Source: Neiella litorisoli | GTDB taxonomy: Bacteria > Pseudomonadota > Gammaproteobacteria > Enterobacterales > Neiellaceae | Reading direction: 5' to 3' | Length of the DNA stretch: 34,909 bases | Assembly (NCBI RefSeq): GCF_014773395.1 | Contig: NZ_JACXAF010000011.1 | Location: 1-34,909, forward strand | Shown here: one piece after another, positions 24,907 through 33,951 of the stretch | How the letters are laid out: each line of letters starts with the position of its first letter | Numbering within the stretch: the first letter of the stretch is position 1 | Program-made: the position numbers and the translations under genes | The notes under the pieces: generated by a model | Database searches by the model: none | Told to the model about the DNA's origin: nothing | The model's input: only the letters and a program-made list of their open reading frames with translations

Positions 24907-26643
24907 ATGGCTGATGTTGGCAAACAAATTTCCGATCTTCACCAAATGGCGCAAGAGCTATTGATTGCGGTGAATATGCCGGAAAAAGCTGATTTGCCAA
25001 GCACTGCCAAACGGCTGGCCGCCAAACTCTGCGCTTTTGCCGCTTCCGACCGGCCACTGACCATGTCGTTACTGGCCATTTACAGCAATCAACACCAACC
25101 GGCCGCTCAATGGATCGTCAAAGCCGGCGCCTTAACGGCGCTGTTGGGTTTGAAATTAGGTTTCCAGGAAGCGATTTGGCGCCGAGTGGTGAGCGCCGCA
25201 GTGACAATGGATTTATCCGTCGTCGATATTCTCCAAACTCGGGTAAAAGGTGGCAGTTTCAGCGCCGATCTTAAGACCCGTTGGCGCAAACACCCTGCTC
25301 TAAGTTTTGCCCTACTCCGTAAAGCTGGGGTCAATGATGGCATGTGGCTGAGCCATGTTTTGCAGCATCATGAACGGCCCAATGGTTTAGGCTTTCCCAG
25401 CCGAGTGAGTGGTAATAACCTGCTGCCGACCTCGCCGTTATTGACGCTGGTATCCGACGCGCTGGAATTGCTGATGCCAACGGCCAAGCGCCAGGGTTTG
25501 CATCCAGAGCAAGTCATCGCACGCTTGTATTGGCGTCGCCACCATTATCACCGCTGCCACCTCAACGCCTTAGTCGAATTATTCCAGCCTGTGCCGGTTG
25601 CCGCCCAGTTAGGCTTGAAGCGAGGGGGCATTGCCATGGTGGTTCGGCAGCCCGTCAGCAATTACTTGTGGGCAGTGAAGCATTATGCTCGTCAGGGCCA
25701 AAAAGGCATTGAAGTCATTAAGTTGATGGAAAACGACGTCGCTCGGGTCTATCCCATGCTGAAAGTCGACAAAATGGATTTGATGGCGCTATGGCTTGAA
25801 GGTCACCGGCAAATGAGCAACAGCCTAAGTAAACCTTGGGCAGAGCCGGCGCTGCAGCCGAGCGAGCTCAAGGTCAAGCTCAGCCAATTGCTGAACCAAG
25901 AAAGCCCCAATATTACCAAGGTCTCTGAATACATCGCGTCAGAGCCGGTGCTGTCAGAAACCTTATTCAAGATGGCAAACCGAGAAATCGACAGCGCCAA
26001 ACCGACCAAGGCAATCAAGCATGCCATCATGATGATCGGCTTGGACCGACTCGGTCCCATGCTGCTGCGTAGCGATTTGTTGAGTCAGTGCCGGCAGCGC
26101 CGCTTTCCGCTCGATCACTGGGCTTATCAGTACACCGATTTATTTGCCGAATGTGCTGCTCAAATCGCCACTCACAGCTACTTCATGATGCCAGAGCAAG
26201 CCAGGACAATGGCCACATTTGCCGTTATCGGGTGGTTTTCCGATAGCGAACTGAATCAGCGAATTCAGCTCAAAGATCGCCAGCAAATCGAAGTAGAACT
26301 ATTTAGCGTGTTTGAATTGCTGTCCGCCACACCGCACGAAGAGTTGGCTAGCAAAGGACTAGAAGCGGCGCGTCAATGGAAAATGCCGCTCAGTTTGCTA
26401 CAAGCATTGGAAGTGTTTGCCGGCGAGTACCTGCCCGAAGAAGTGCCGATGAAGTCGCGCCACCCTTATTATTTGTTGGTACTGGCCAGCCACATGATGA
26501 TTCAGTTGCTTGGAAAAGACAGTGACTGGAATGAGCGCACTGCCTTGATGACGCGACTGGACATCAGCAATCAAAAATTCAATGAGGCGCGCGATGCAGT
26601 ATTAGCCTGCGGCTCAGTGATTTGCCCCTTGCCCAAGGGCTAG
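24907..26643 (+). CDS. HDOD-domain signalling protein with degenerate HD-GYP-like N-terminus
   Basis: A 578-aa cytoplasmic protein. The N-terminal half resembles an HD-GYP domain but lacks the metal-binding HD pair: it keeps HPALSFALLRKAGV and HHERPNGLGFP, where active HD-GYP enzymes have HHE-x-x-DGxGYP. The C-terminal half (about 310-510) matches HDOD: ITKVSEYIASEPVLSETLFKMANREIDS, then AIKHAIMMIGLDRLGPMLL, where HDOD domains have lost HD catalysis. It is probably a binding or scaffold protein, not a phosphodiesterase. AAGGA lies 7 nt before the ATG. It is last of the operon. Its TAG stop (26641-26643) coincides with the first bases of the MITE-like element. Confidence 0.82.
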   Translation: MADVGKQISDLHQMAQELLIAVNMPEKADLPSTAKRLAAKLCAFAASDRPLTMSLLAIYSNQHQPAAQWIVKAGALTALLGLKLGFQEAIWRRVVSAAVTMDLSVVDILQTRVKGGSFSADLKTRWRKHPALSFALLRKAGVNDGMWLSHVLQHHERPNGLGFPSRVSGNNLLPTSPLLTLVSDALELLMPTAKRQGLHPEQVIARLYWRRHHYHRCHLNALVELFQPVPVAAQLGLKRGGIAMVVRQPVSNYLWAVKHYARQGQKGIEVIKLMENDVARVYPMLKVDKMDLMALWLEGHRQMSNSLSKPWAEPALQPSELKVKLSQLLNQESPNITKVSEYIASEPVLSETLFKMANREIDSAKPTKAIKHAIMMIGLDRLGPMLLRSDLLSQCRQRRFPLDHWAYQYTDLFAECAAQIATHSYFMMPEQARTMATFAVIGWFSDSELNQRIQLKDRQQIEVELFSVFELLSATPHEELASKGLEAARQWKMPLSLLQALEVFAGEYLPEEVPMKSRHPYYLLVLASHMMIQLLGKDSDWNERTALMTRLDISNQKFNEARDAVLACGSVICPLPKG

Positions 26644-26908
26644 AGCCTGTTGATCTTTGCTGTGTGTTTTTGCAGCAATTTATTGGTGATTTAGGCAAGG
26701 AAGTGATTATGAAGTTGACTGGCCGTCAATGAATAATCGCTGACGCTGAATAAATTGCCAATAAACGCTGCCCGAAGGGTTCGTCAAAATGCTCATTTCG
26801 CTACGTCGCTCGCTATTTGTATAGATGGCTATAGGGCATAGCTCGCTTCTTGCTCAAAAGAGCATTTTGAACGAACAAAATTCATACACCAAAGATCAAC
26901 AGGCTCTA
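26641..26908. mobile_element. MITE-like element with perfect 19-bp terminal inverted repeats
   Basis: A 268-bp non-coding element. Termini TAGAGCCTGTTGATCTTTG (26641-26659) and its exact complement (26890-26908) are perfect; the next 8 bases still match at about 6. If the repeats start at GAGCC, the element is flanked by TA, which would fit an IS630/Tc1-type TA target duplication. Internal inverted repeats occur: GCAATTTATT/AATAAATTGC, and CAAAATGCTC near 26784 with GAGCATTTTG near 26861. There is no transposase, so it would depend on one in trans. It sits between convergent operons and starts at the HDOD stop codon. With a TA duplication the stop TAG is restored either way. Confidence 0.8.
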
Positions 26909-26934
26909 GGGGCTGCTGATCGTCATCCAAGCTG

Positions 26935-28047
26935 CTAGTTGAGTTTGGGATAGCCAACGAAAACCGTGATCTCCTCACGGTCGTGGTACAAGTGCTTGGC
27001 TTTAATCACCATGCCATCTTGCAGCTCATCGCGCAGAATATTCATGCAGGTTTGCACTTCTTCCCAACGCGCTTTCATCGGCAGCTTCAAATTAACAATG
27101 GCGTTGCGGGTATTGCCTTGGGCAAACCAGTCAATAACCATGTGAACCACTCGACGAGGCTTATCGGCCATGTCACAAACCATCCATTCAGACGGCGCAT
27201 TTTCTGGCCACTTGAGGCGCTTGCCATTGCCAAATTGACGGTTGATCCACGAGATTGGTTTGCGTTTTGGATCAAAGCCAAAACCGTCTTCACGGAAGTG
27301 TTTGACCTGACCGGTTTCCATTAAGCTATCGGCCATCGGGCCATTATCGACCGACGACACAAACAGTCCTCGGCGCACCAGTTGATAAGTCCAGCCGCCA
27401 GGGCAAGCCCCCAAATCGACCGCCTTCATGCCCGATGTCATCCGCGCAGCTAATTCGGCCTCAGAGAAAAATGACAGTAAGGCCTCATCCAGTTTCAGGG
27501 TTGAGCGGCTTGGTGCTGCTGATGGCACGCGTAGGCGCATAATGCCGTTGACGAACGGGCTATGACGGCCCGGCTCACTGACACCAACAAATGCCTGAGT
27601 GCCCGCCAGCAAACAAACATGCAGTACCGGCAAGCTGTTATCTTTAATGAGCTTGCCTTGTTTTTGCAGCCCTTTACTCAACGGTACCGCTAGCTTTTTC
27701 GCCAGTCGGTTAAGAGATTTACCTTCATTGGTATCAGGCGTTTCCATTCGAAGTTCACTGAACGGCCCCTGCTCTGCGACTTGTGCGAGTATTGGCCCGA
27801 CCCGATCTTCGGGATCGAAATTAATGGTATCGCCATAAACCAGCTGGCGAGCAAAAATCAGACTGCGGATCGGCACTTGCGCCAACGCTGCTGCATCTTC
27901 TTGCTGATAAGTTTCATAAATCGCGAAGCCAGTATCTTTGCTGGCTCTTACGTAGCCCCAGTTCTCATACTTTTCGGCCAGCGCAGCGAATTCCGCTCCG
28001 GTTTCACTCTCAAAACCAGCGCGGCAGTACAACATAATCTGTTTCAT
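26935..28047 (-). CDS. rlmM: 23S rRNA C2498 2'-O-ribose methyltransferase RlmM
   Basis: A 370-aa SAM-dependent methyltransferase that modifies C2498 of 23S rRNA, close in length to E. coli RlmM (366 aa). An N-terminal THUMP-like RNA-binding region starts at MKQIMLYCRAGFESE. The SAM site is AVDLGACPGGWTYQLVRRG (near 210-228), followed by VDNGPM, WMVCDMADKPRRV and the catalytic Lys-containing IVNLKLPMKARWEEV. The start at 28047 was chosen because it begins the conserved sequence, has AAGGGG 8 nt upstream and overlaps the ygdD stop as ATGA. It is the last gene of the gcvA operon; no terminator was seen before the MITE. Confidence 0.95.
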   Translation of the reverse strand: MKQIMLYCRAGFESETGAEFAALAEKYENWGYVRASKDTGFAIYETYQQEDAAALAQVPIRSLIFARQLVYGDTINFDPEDRVGPILAQVAEQGPFSELRMETPDTNEGKSLNRLAKKLAVPLSKGLQKQGKLIKDNSLPVLHVCLLAGTQAFVGVSEPGRHSPFVNGIMRLRVPSAAPSRSTLKLDEALLSFFSEAELAARMTSGMKAVDLGACPGGWTYQLVRRGLFVSSVDNGPMADSLMETGQVKHFREDGFGFDPKRKPISWINRQFGNGKRLKWPENAPSEWMVCDMADKPRRVVHMVIDWFAQGNTRNAIVNLKLPMKARWEEVQTCMNILRDELQDGMVIKAKHLYHDREEITVFVGYPKLN

Positions 28048-28409
28048 GTGCGTTGCCCCTTCCAACAGCCCACTAGTAGCGCTGCCCAGGTTAAAATCAA
28101 TAAACTGCCGCCCAGTGGCGTCATCCACCAGATGGCTTTCCAGTTGGCCAGAATCAGGCCATAAATGCTGCCGCTGAACAAGCTAATCGCCACCACAAAA
28201 CTCGCCGCCAAAGCATTTGCCCATCGCTGCGATAATGGCATCAAAGCCAGCCCAATAAGCGCTAAGCCATGCCACATCTGATAACGCACGGCAACTTCGA
28301 GGCTTTGCTGCTGAGCTGCAGACACAGCCGCGCCATGGCTGACATAAGCGCCCATGGCAACGGCCAGCAGGCATAAGCAAATGCCCGCAGAGGCGACTAG
28401 TCTGAACAT
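28044..28409 (-). CDS. ygdD: YgdD family (DUF423) inner-membrane protein
   Basis: A 121-aa polytopic membrane protein of the DUF423/TMEM256 family, function unknown. Four hydrophobic stretches are visible: VASAGICLCLLAVAMGAY, MWHGLALIGLALMPL, ALAASFVVAISLFSGSIYGLIL, and MTPLGGSLLILTWAALLVG. Conserved small residues (GAYVSHGA, WWMTPLGG) are typical. AGGAG lies 5 nt before the ATG, inside the end of the hydrolase gene (13-bp overlap). It also overlaps rlmM, as in the E. coli ygdD-rlmM pair. Confidence 0.92.
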   Translation of the reverse strand: MFRLVASAGICLCLLAVAMGAYVSHGAAVSAAQQQSLEVAVRYQMWHGLALIGLALMPLSQRWANALAASFVVAISLFSGSIYGLILANWKAIWWMTPLGGSLLILTWAALLVGCWKGQRT

Positions 28410-29002
28410 AGCTGCTCCTGAATAAATCGAGCAGATAACAACGCTGCCTGCTGAATATGTTGCTGCTGATTTAAACCACTGGCTTTGCGGGGTTTAAAAC
28501 TATGGTCGCCATCGGCAAGCCAAGCCAATTCAACTGACCGAGATAACGAATAGCCAGCCACTTCTTGCTGATTACCGAAGGTATCGCGTTCACCTTGAAC
28601 AATGAGCAGCGGTTGCTCCAACTGCTGCAAATGCTCCACTCGCAAGCGCTCTGGCTTGCCAATGGGATGAAACGGATAGCCATAGGCAATACCGGGTAGT
28701 TTCAGGGTATCGAGCAACATCGTTGCGACGCGCCCACCCATGGATTTTCCAGCCAGATACAGCGGTAAATCAGTGGGCAAGGATTCAACTTGTTCTGTCA
28801 TGGCTTGCAATAGCACCGGTAAGCGATCCGGCGGCCGCTTTTTGTTTAGCGCTTTGGCTTTCACCATGTAGGGAAAATCAAACAGTACCGGCTCAATGTG
28901 CTGCGCTTGCAACTGCTCCGCCAGCGCTTGCATAAACTCAGAGTCACTGCCGGCGCCCGCGCCATGGGCTAACAAAACCCGAGCGATTGGCTTAGTTTTC
29001 AA
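28397..29002 (-). CDS. Alpha/beta hydrolase-fold family protein
   Basis: A 201-aa cytoplasmic alpha/beta hydrolase-like protein of the KANL3/Tex30 type. Visible features: oxyanion-region LLAHGAGAGSDSEFM near 10-24, nucleophile elbow GKSMGG (Ser87), a likely acid in GERDTFG and the catalytic His in DGDHSF. Substrate unknown. The only plausible start is TTG at 29002 with GGAG about 9 nt upstream, inside gcvA (11-bp overlap). It is inserted between gcvA and ygdD, which are adjacent in E. coli, and its overlaps with both neighbours imply coupled translation. Confidence 0.85.
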   Translation of the reverse strand: MKTKPIARVLLAHGAGAGSDSEFMQALAEQLQAQHIEPVLFDFPYMVKAKALNKKRPPDRLPVLLQAMTEQVESLPTDLPLYLAGKSMGGRVATMLLDTLKLPGIAYGYPFHPIGKPERLRVEHLQQLEQPLLIVQGERDTFGNQQEVAGYSLSRSVELAWLADGDHSFKPRKASGLNQQQHIQQAALLSARFIQEQLCSD

Positions 29003-29924
29003 CAGGGTTTGCTCCGGTCATGCGTTTAATCGATTCTTGCTCTTTGCGCACACGCTCAAGCATCCAGTCACGAAAGGCTTTAATTTTACCCAGATCAGCT
29101 TGCGAAGGTTCACACACCAGATAGTAGGAGTCCTGACTGGTTAAGGCTTCAGTAAACGGACACACCAATCGGCCACTAAGCAACTCTGGTTGCGCCAATA
29201 CGCTATTGACCAATGCGACGCCTTGGGAGTGAACTGCTGCCTGCAACACCATCGCAGTGTGACTAAATATCGGCCCGTGGTTCACATTGACCCCTTCGAT
29301 ATTCATCATCTTGAGCCAGGCTTTCCAGTCTTTGCGGTCAATGTCATGAAGCAACACATGGCGCTTCAAATCCTGCGGCGTTTCCAGCGGGATCCCTTGA
29401 TCAAACAGCTGCGGAGAACACACAGTGACCAGCAGCTCGGCATGGAGTTTATCGGCAACCACCCCAGTCCATCGGCCGCGGCCAAAGTAAACGGCAATAT
29501 CGACATCTTCGGTAAGCGAGCCTTCATCACGGTCAACCGCCTTGATCCGAACATCAATATCCGGATGCAGCATATGAAACTCATTAAGCCGTGGCACCAA
29601 CCACTGAATGGCAAAGCTCGGCGGCAAACTAATGGTTAACGCCCCTTTGGCGGTGCTGGCAAGGACACGTTCAGTGGCTTCGGTTAACTGGGTAAAGACT
29701 TCTTTGATGTCCTGAAAGTAGCTCTGGCCCTGCTCCGTTAGTAACAAAGAGCGATTCTTTCGCCGGAACAGTTTTAGCCCTAGAAATTCTTCAAGCCCTT
29801 TGATTTGGTGACTCACTGCAGCCTGAGTAACAAACAATTCTTCCGCAGCGCGAGTAAAACTCATATGACGAGCAGCAGCTTCGAATGCTTTAAGGGCATT
29901 TAGTGGAGGTAAACGACGCGACAC
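28992..29924 (-). CDS. gcvA: LysR-type regulator GcvA
   Basis: A 310-aa LysR-family regulator; E. coli GcvA (305 aa) controls the glycine-cleavage operon. The N-terminal winged HTH is MSRRLPPLNALKAFEAAARHMSFTRAAEELFVTQAAVSHQIKGLEE, typical of GcvA. The effector domain includes ALTISLPPSFAIQWLVPRL and HPDIDVRI. The start is GTG with GAGG 5 nt upstream. It heads the minus-strand gcvA-hydrolase-ygdD-rlmM unit. Its target gcvTHP is not in the window. The call rests on family pattern plus synteny with ygdD and rlmM. Confidence 0.9.
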   Translation of the reverse strand: MSRRLPPLNALKAFEAAARHMSFTRAAEELFVTQAAVSHQIKGLEEFLGLKLFRRKNRSLLLTEQGQSYFQDIKEVFTQLTEATERVLASTAKGALTISLPPSFAIQWLVPRLNEFHMLHPDIDVRIKAVDRDEGSLTEDVDIAVYFGRGRWTGVVADKLHAELLVTVCSPQLFDQGIPLETPQDLKRHVLLHDIDRKDWKAWLKMMNIEGVNVNHGPIFSHTAMVLQAAVHSQGVALVNSVLAQPELLSGRLVCPFTEALTSQDSYYLVCEPSQADLGKIKAFRDWMLERVRKEQESIKRMTGANPVEN

Positions 29925-30030
29925 AACAACCTCACTGATAACATTTTCTAATGGGTGGGATTATAGAGCAAAAGCTTGTCGAAACTGAACCCAAGAATGA
30001 CAAAATAACCCGAGCAGCGGCCCGCCTGCG

Positions 30031-31311
30031 TTACAGTTTGATTTTCCACGCCACTGGCTTGCCATGGCGGCCTTGCCAATGGCTGCCGACTAAGTACATA
30101 GCCCCCTCATCGTCGCGGGTCACTGAGCCATAGATTAAGCGGTTGGCCGGAATGGTTGGCAACGGATGAACCGCAGCCTGATTGAGTTCGATATCGTAGG
30201 TTAGCCATTGTGCGGTCTCGGCACGGTTGCTGCGGGCAACCGCGCCAAGGTACTTATCGCCATCAAGGCTAAAGAGGCTTTCGATGGTTGCCTTACCTTT
30301 CGGATGCATTGGCCCCATTGCCACCAGCTTATCGAGCCCAACGCCATCAGCGACAATACGATAGAGTTGCCCCTGATGAGTGACAAAATAAATATCACCA
30401 TTGGCCATTTCCGCATGACCGGTTATACCGTGATGCTTATGCCATTCCTTGCGATGGTAATTGGTCATGGGGTAGCTGGCGATCCAATTTAAGCGGTGGT
30501 CATATTGCTCGAGCGACGCGTAGCTAAACCCGTCTTCGGTGGTCGCAACTTTGGGCACATAGACATTGGCAGCGGAGTCGACCAGAAAATTGCGCGACAC
30601 ATGAGCTGTTGCTGAATCAACCGATACCGAACGAGTGACACCACTGACCACATCATATTGGTAGATTTCATGGCCCCAGTAACCCAGCGCATAAACAAAG
30701 CGTCCGCGCGCTTGCAAAGCAACCAGGGCATGAGGCGTTGCTGCCAAATGTTGCCACTGATCAGAACTTGGCCGAGTGCGCCATAAATGACCGCCCCAAG
30801 TTGGCAAGGTGAGCTGACTTTGTGATTCGCCGCCCTCATCAAAACTAGAAAAATAGAGGTAGCCATCATCCGCAGCAACGATCTTACTGTGTAATTTGTT
30901 TTGCTGAACATTGTCAGGGGCTACCCCCTGCGAGACCAGTTGGCTCACGGTATCGCCAAGGGACTTCAACTCGCCACTGTATGGGTTGTAGCGAACCAAT
31001 TGCGAGGTACCACGTTGGCCACCATGGCTTGACACCCCAAAATAAATCGCGCCCTTATCGTCGCGGCCAGTGGCGCCCCAAATGGCATCCATTTCCGGCA
31101 GCAGGTCCAGTTGGGAAAAATCGATCTGCTCAACCTGGGGGCGACTATCTGCGGCGACCGGATGAAACACTGTTCCCAGATTTTGTTCGAGCGAACGCTG
31201 CTGTAATCGCGGCTGCGATGCTGGCTTGCTGGGCTCCTGCGATTCTGGTGCGGGCGAGCAGGCTATCAGTAACACTAAAGCGAATGCATGAATTCCTATC
31301 AGCTTATCCAT
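30031..31311 (-). CDS. Lipoprotein with predicted beta-propeller fold, function unknown
   Basis: A 426-aa predicted lipoprotein. The signal peptide ends in LIAC (Cys18), followed by a Pro/Ser/Gln-rich linker to about residue 40. The rest has repeated short beta segments with Gly/Asp turns and aromatic blade ends (AIYFGVSSHGG, LYFSSFDEGGE, VYALGYWGHEIYQYD, DIYFVTHQGQLYRI, AMYLVGSHWQGRHG), which suggests a WD/NHL-like beta-propeller. The start follows the PHP gene by 9 bp with CGGGAA just before the ATG, so the two form an operon. No catalytic residues are recognised; it could be a partner or substrate receptor for the PHP protein. Confidence 0.7.
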   Translation of the reverse strand: MDKLIGIHAFALVLLIACSPAPESQEPSKPASQPRLQQRSLEQNLGTVFHPVAADSRPQVEQIDFSQLDLLPEMDAIWGATGRDDKGAIYFGVSSHGGQRGTSQLVRYNPYSGELKSLGDTVSQLVSQGVAPDNVQQNKLHSKIVAADDGYLYFSSFDEGGESQSQLTLPTWGGHLWRTRPSSDQWQHLAATPHALVALQARGRFVYALGYWGHEIYQYDVVSGVTRSVSVDSATAHVSRNFLVDSAANVYVPKVATTEDGFSYASLEQYDHRLNWIASYPMTNYHRKEWHKHHGITGHAEMANGDIYFVTHQGQLYRIVADGVGLDKLVAMGPMHPKGKATIESLFSLDGDKYLGAVARSNRAETAQWLTYDIELNQAAVHPLPTIPANRLIYGSVTRDDEGAMYLVGSHWQGRHGKPVAWKIKL

Positions 31312-31320
31312 TTCCCGTTG

Positions 31321-33837
31321 TTACCCCTGCCCTTGAATCCGAATCGGATTGGAGTAGAACCAATAGTCTCGTCGGCCAGTTTGTTGGCTGACCCCACGCA
31401 ACCGAACGACAGTGGAGTCAGAATTAATTGGCAACGGATGCGTGACCTCAATTCGGCCTGTCGCAGTTGCCTGAAATGGCAGCGGGTAAGTTCGGATGCT
31501 ATTCGACATCACCACAATCAGCTCAAGCTCCGTTAATGGCGCGCGTTGTCCTTGCCAATCTTGCGCGGCTAATTGAATAGCAACATTGACTCGTGCCTGC
31601 TGGCCTTTGCGATTCTCTCCGACCTGGCCCATGACCAGCGATTGACCATTGGAGGTGGACACTGAAAAATCGAGGGCATCGACAAAGCGACCATGCTGAG
31701 CCCAGAACTGGCCCGCGTGAAGCGCGCGAATCACATCGTTGTGACGATTGCTGCGGGCATAAACATGGGTGCTGGAAAACTGGCAGGGCCAATAATCCAT
31801 TTGGGTATTGTGGAAGTCTGAGTTCGCTCTTGCGCCCCAAACATTTAAGCCACTTTGCAGCAACTGGTCCCATTGTCCGCCCACTTTAGCGACCGCCGGA
31901 TCCCAGCCACCGATAGTGCGATGTTTGAGCGAATAAGAGCCATTATTCTTGCCCTTTTTCTTTTGGTGCCCTGGAGCCCCTGACATCCCAACCACCAGAT
32001 CGCTCGCGGCCATCCAAGTTGTCATGTCATGACCCACTTCGCTCAGGTAAAACGACTTCCGGCTTGGGTGATTGTAAAACACCACAGGTTGGGTGCCGTA
32101 GACATTGATATCGGCCAGATACTTCAACCCAGGCTCAGCAGTCATCATTTCTTCCGAGCGCTTTTTGTAGCTATCGTAGCGATTTCGAAAGGTTGAAATT
32201 TGGGCCAATACATCATCTGATTGAGGAAACAGCACGGTGGCATGTTCTCGCCCCATAAACGGCGCAATATTCCATTCGAGCCCAGTCAATATCGACATGT
32301 CTGGATGGGCATAGTCAGCATTACGAATGGCTTCGACATAGGACTTGCTGGCTACCTTCTTTAAATTTCGATCGCCGTGATCGGCAATGGCAATGGCGTC
32401 ACACCCAAATGATGCTGCTTTATCGGCGACCTCGGCAACGGTATGAGAGCCATCAGAGAATTTGGTGTGGATGTGAGTATCGACGATAAACCAATCGCCA
32501 CGCTCTATGGTGTCGACTGGCGCTTGATAAGCGCGAGTTCGCGCCCCGTTATCATTGCCCGAATAGAGCGGTAACTGCTCGATGCGTTTGTCAATATGAC
32601 GCTCTAACGCACGATATTTTTCCGATCCAACGCTATCAAATATGAGTTTGAATTCCTGCTCTCGCAATCCTTCAGGTAGGTCGTGAACCATAGGAAAGAA
32701 GCTGTTCTCAGAACCTTCAAACGCCAACAAATCCTGGGCAGCACGGGCGTGATCATCGTCGCCAATCCACTCAGAAAACTTCAGTCCGGCTTTGTCGGCG
32801 GCAAGGTCGGCAAAGCTGTAACCTGAGCCGCCCTGATTGGCATCGAGTAATTCCTTGATCTCACCAATACTAAACGCCAATTGTGCCCGGCCCAATTGTT
32901 CAAGAATGGCGGAATACAAAAAGTGAAGCGCCAAGTCTTTGCGGCCTTGCAATGACGCCGAGCGACGCTTGCCGACATCGGGCTTGTTGTCGTATCCGGC
33001 CAATGAAGCGAAACGGTAGGTACCAAACTTGATCGCTAATGCCCAGAGCGCAGCGGTATTTTCTGTCGCCGGGTCCGCCCCTGCCGATGTTCTCGCCATG
33101 GCGGTGCGCATTACTTCCGTCATGTAAGGCGCTAGCGATGGCGATGAGTTATCCATTGTCCGCAAGGTGGCCAAATAGATATCAATGGTAGCGGTGTCGA
33201 TTTGTTTCTGGCGGTGAATGGTTTTAGCGGTGTTAGCTAGCCCCTGAATGCCACCTTTGATTTGCTCTCGAAAATCAACCGGTTTATCTGCAACCAAAGC
33301 CAATTGTCCCGCGCGAAACTGGGCGCCAGAAATAAGTTGATCTAAGGTGCGCTTCGCATCATCACCAAACACCCAACCAAAGCCTGTCACCGCTACCGCT
33401 TGAATTAGACCAGAAGGCAGCGGGATACTGCCTATACGGCAGTCTTGTAAACCGCTGGCATCAAAGTCGGGCAGCAACATGCAGGATACATTGAGGTATC
33501 TTGAGCCAGCAATTGGAACACTGGCAGAGCCAGCAACCGCCATACCATATGGGGTGACAGAGCCAGCAAATTGCATGTTGGGAATGGAGTAACTGGCGAC
33601 CGCCATAATGGCGTCGATATCTTGCTGGCTGAGATTCAATTCAACTTTGCTACGCCGAGCAATCAACTGCTGCCGGATGGCTTTGACTTTGTTTTTGGCG
33701 GCTTGAACATCTCGGGGAGATAGCGTTTTGGTTGGCGCAACCACAGGCTCGCTACTGAGCAATGCAAAAACAAACACGCCGGTCAAAACCAGACCGGTTA
33801 TTCCTATCACCAGTAATTTGCGCAGTATGCTTTTCAT
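31321..33837 (-). CDS. Membrane-anchored PHP-domain metallophosphoesterase with unknown N-terminal region
   Basis: An 838-aa protein anchored by one N-terminal membrane helix (LLVIGITGLVLTGVFVFALL). Residues 40-440 are unrecognised, starting LNLSQQDIDAIMAVASYSIPNMQF, with two Cys (NVSCMLLPDF...LQDCRIG) that could form a disulfide outside the cytoplasm. A PHP domain follows from about 450: DTHIHTKFSDG, IAIADHGD, TGLEWN, FYNHPS, and ARANSDFH, so the metal-ligand set looks complete. A C-terminal beta domain (about 750-838) includes YWFYSNPIRI. PHP domains hydrolyse phosphoesters; with this topology it may act on an envelope substrate. A GTG at 33846 is an alternative start. First gene of a two-gene operon. 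Confidence 0.8.
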   Translation of the reverse strand: MKSILRKLLVIGITGLVLTGVFVFALLSSEPVVAPTKTLSPRDVQAAKNKVKAIRQQLIARRSKVELNLSQQDIDAIMAVASYSIPNMQFAGSVTPYGMAVAGSASVPIAGSRYLNVSCMLLPDFDASGLQDCRIGSIPLPSGLIQAVAVTGFGWVFGDDAKRTLDQLISGAQFRAGQLALVADKPVDFREQIKGGIQGLANTAKTIHRQKQIDTATIDIYLATLRTMDNSSPSLAPYMTEVMRTAMARTSAGADPATENTAALWALAIKFGTYRFASLAGYDNKPDVGKRRSASLQGRKDLALHFLYSAILEQLGRAQLAFSIGEIKELLDANQGGSGYSFADLAADKAGLKFSEWIGDDDHARAAQDLLAFEGSENSFFPMVHDLPEGLREQEFKLIFDSVGSEKYRALERHIDKRIEQLPLYSGNDNGARTRAYQAPVDTIERGDWFIVDTHIHTKFSDGSHTVAEVADKAASFGCDAIAIADHGDRNLKKVASKSYVEAIRNADYAHPDMSILTGLEWNIAPFMGREHATVLFPQSDDVLAQISTFRNRYDSYKKRSEEMMTAEPGLKYLADINVYGTQPVVFYNHPSRKSFYLSEVGHDMTTWMAASDLVVGMSGAPGHQKKKGKNNGSYSLKHRTIGGWDPAVAKVGGQWDQLLQSGLNVWGARANSDFHNTQMDYWPCQFSSTHVYARSNRHNDVIRALHAGQFWAQHGRFVDALDFSVSTSNGQSLVMGQVGENRKGQQARVNVAIQLAAQDWQGQRAPLTELELIVVMSNSIRTYPLPFQATATGRIEVTHPLPINSDSTVVRLRGVSQQTGRRDYWFYSNPIRIQGQG

Positions 33838-33951
33838 TGACGACACGCTCGCGGCTCAATCCCTGACCAAATGATGTTCGAGAATAACCTTTTTCCAGTG
33901 TTCGAGCGAGCCACAATATCACGCTGCGAAGGTTGCTCACGGGCATTGAAC

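Noticed and set aside
28048-28128. 27-residue N-terminal extension of RlmM
   Set aside because: It overlaps ygdD in another frame. Conserved RlmM sequence starts at 28047, with a ribosome-binding site and ATGA coupling.
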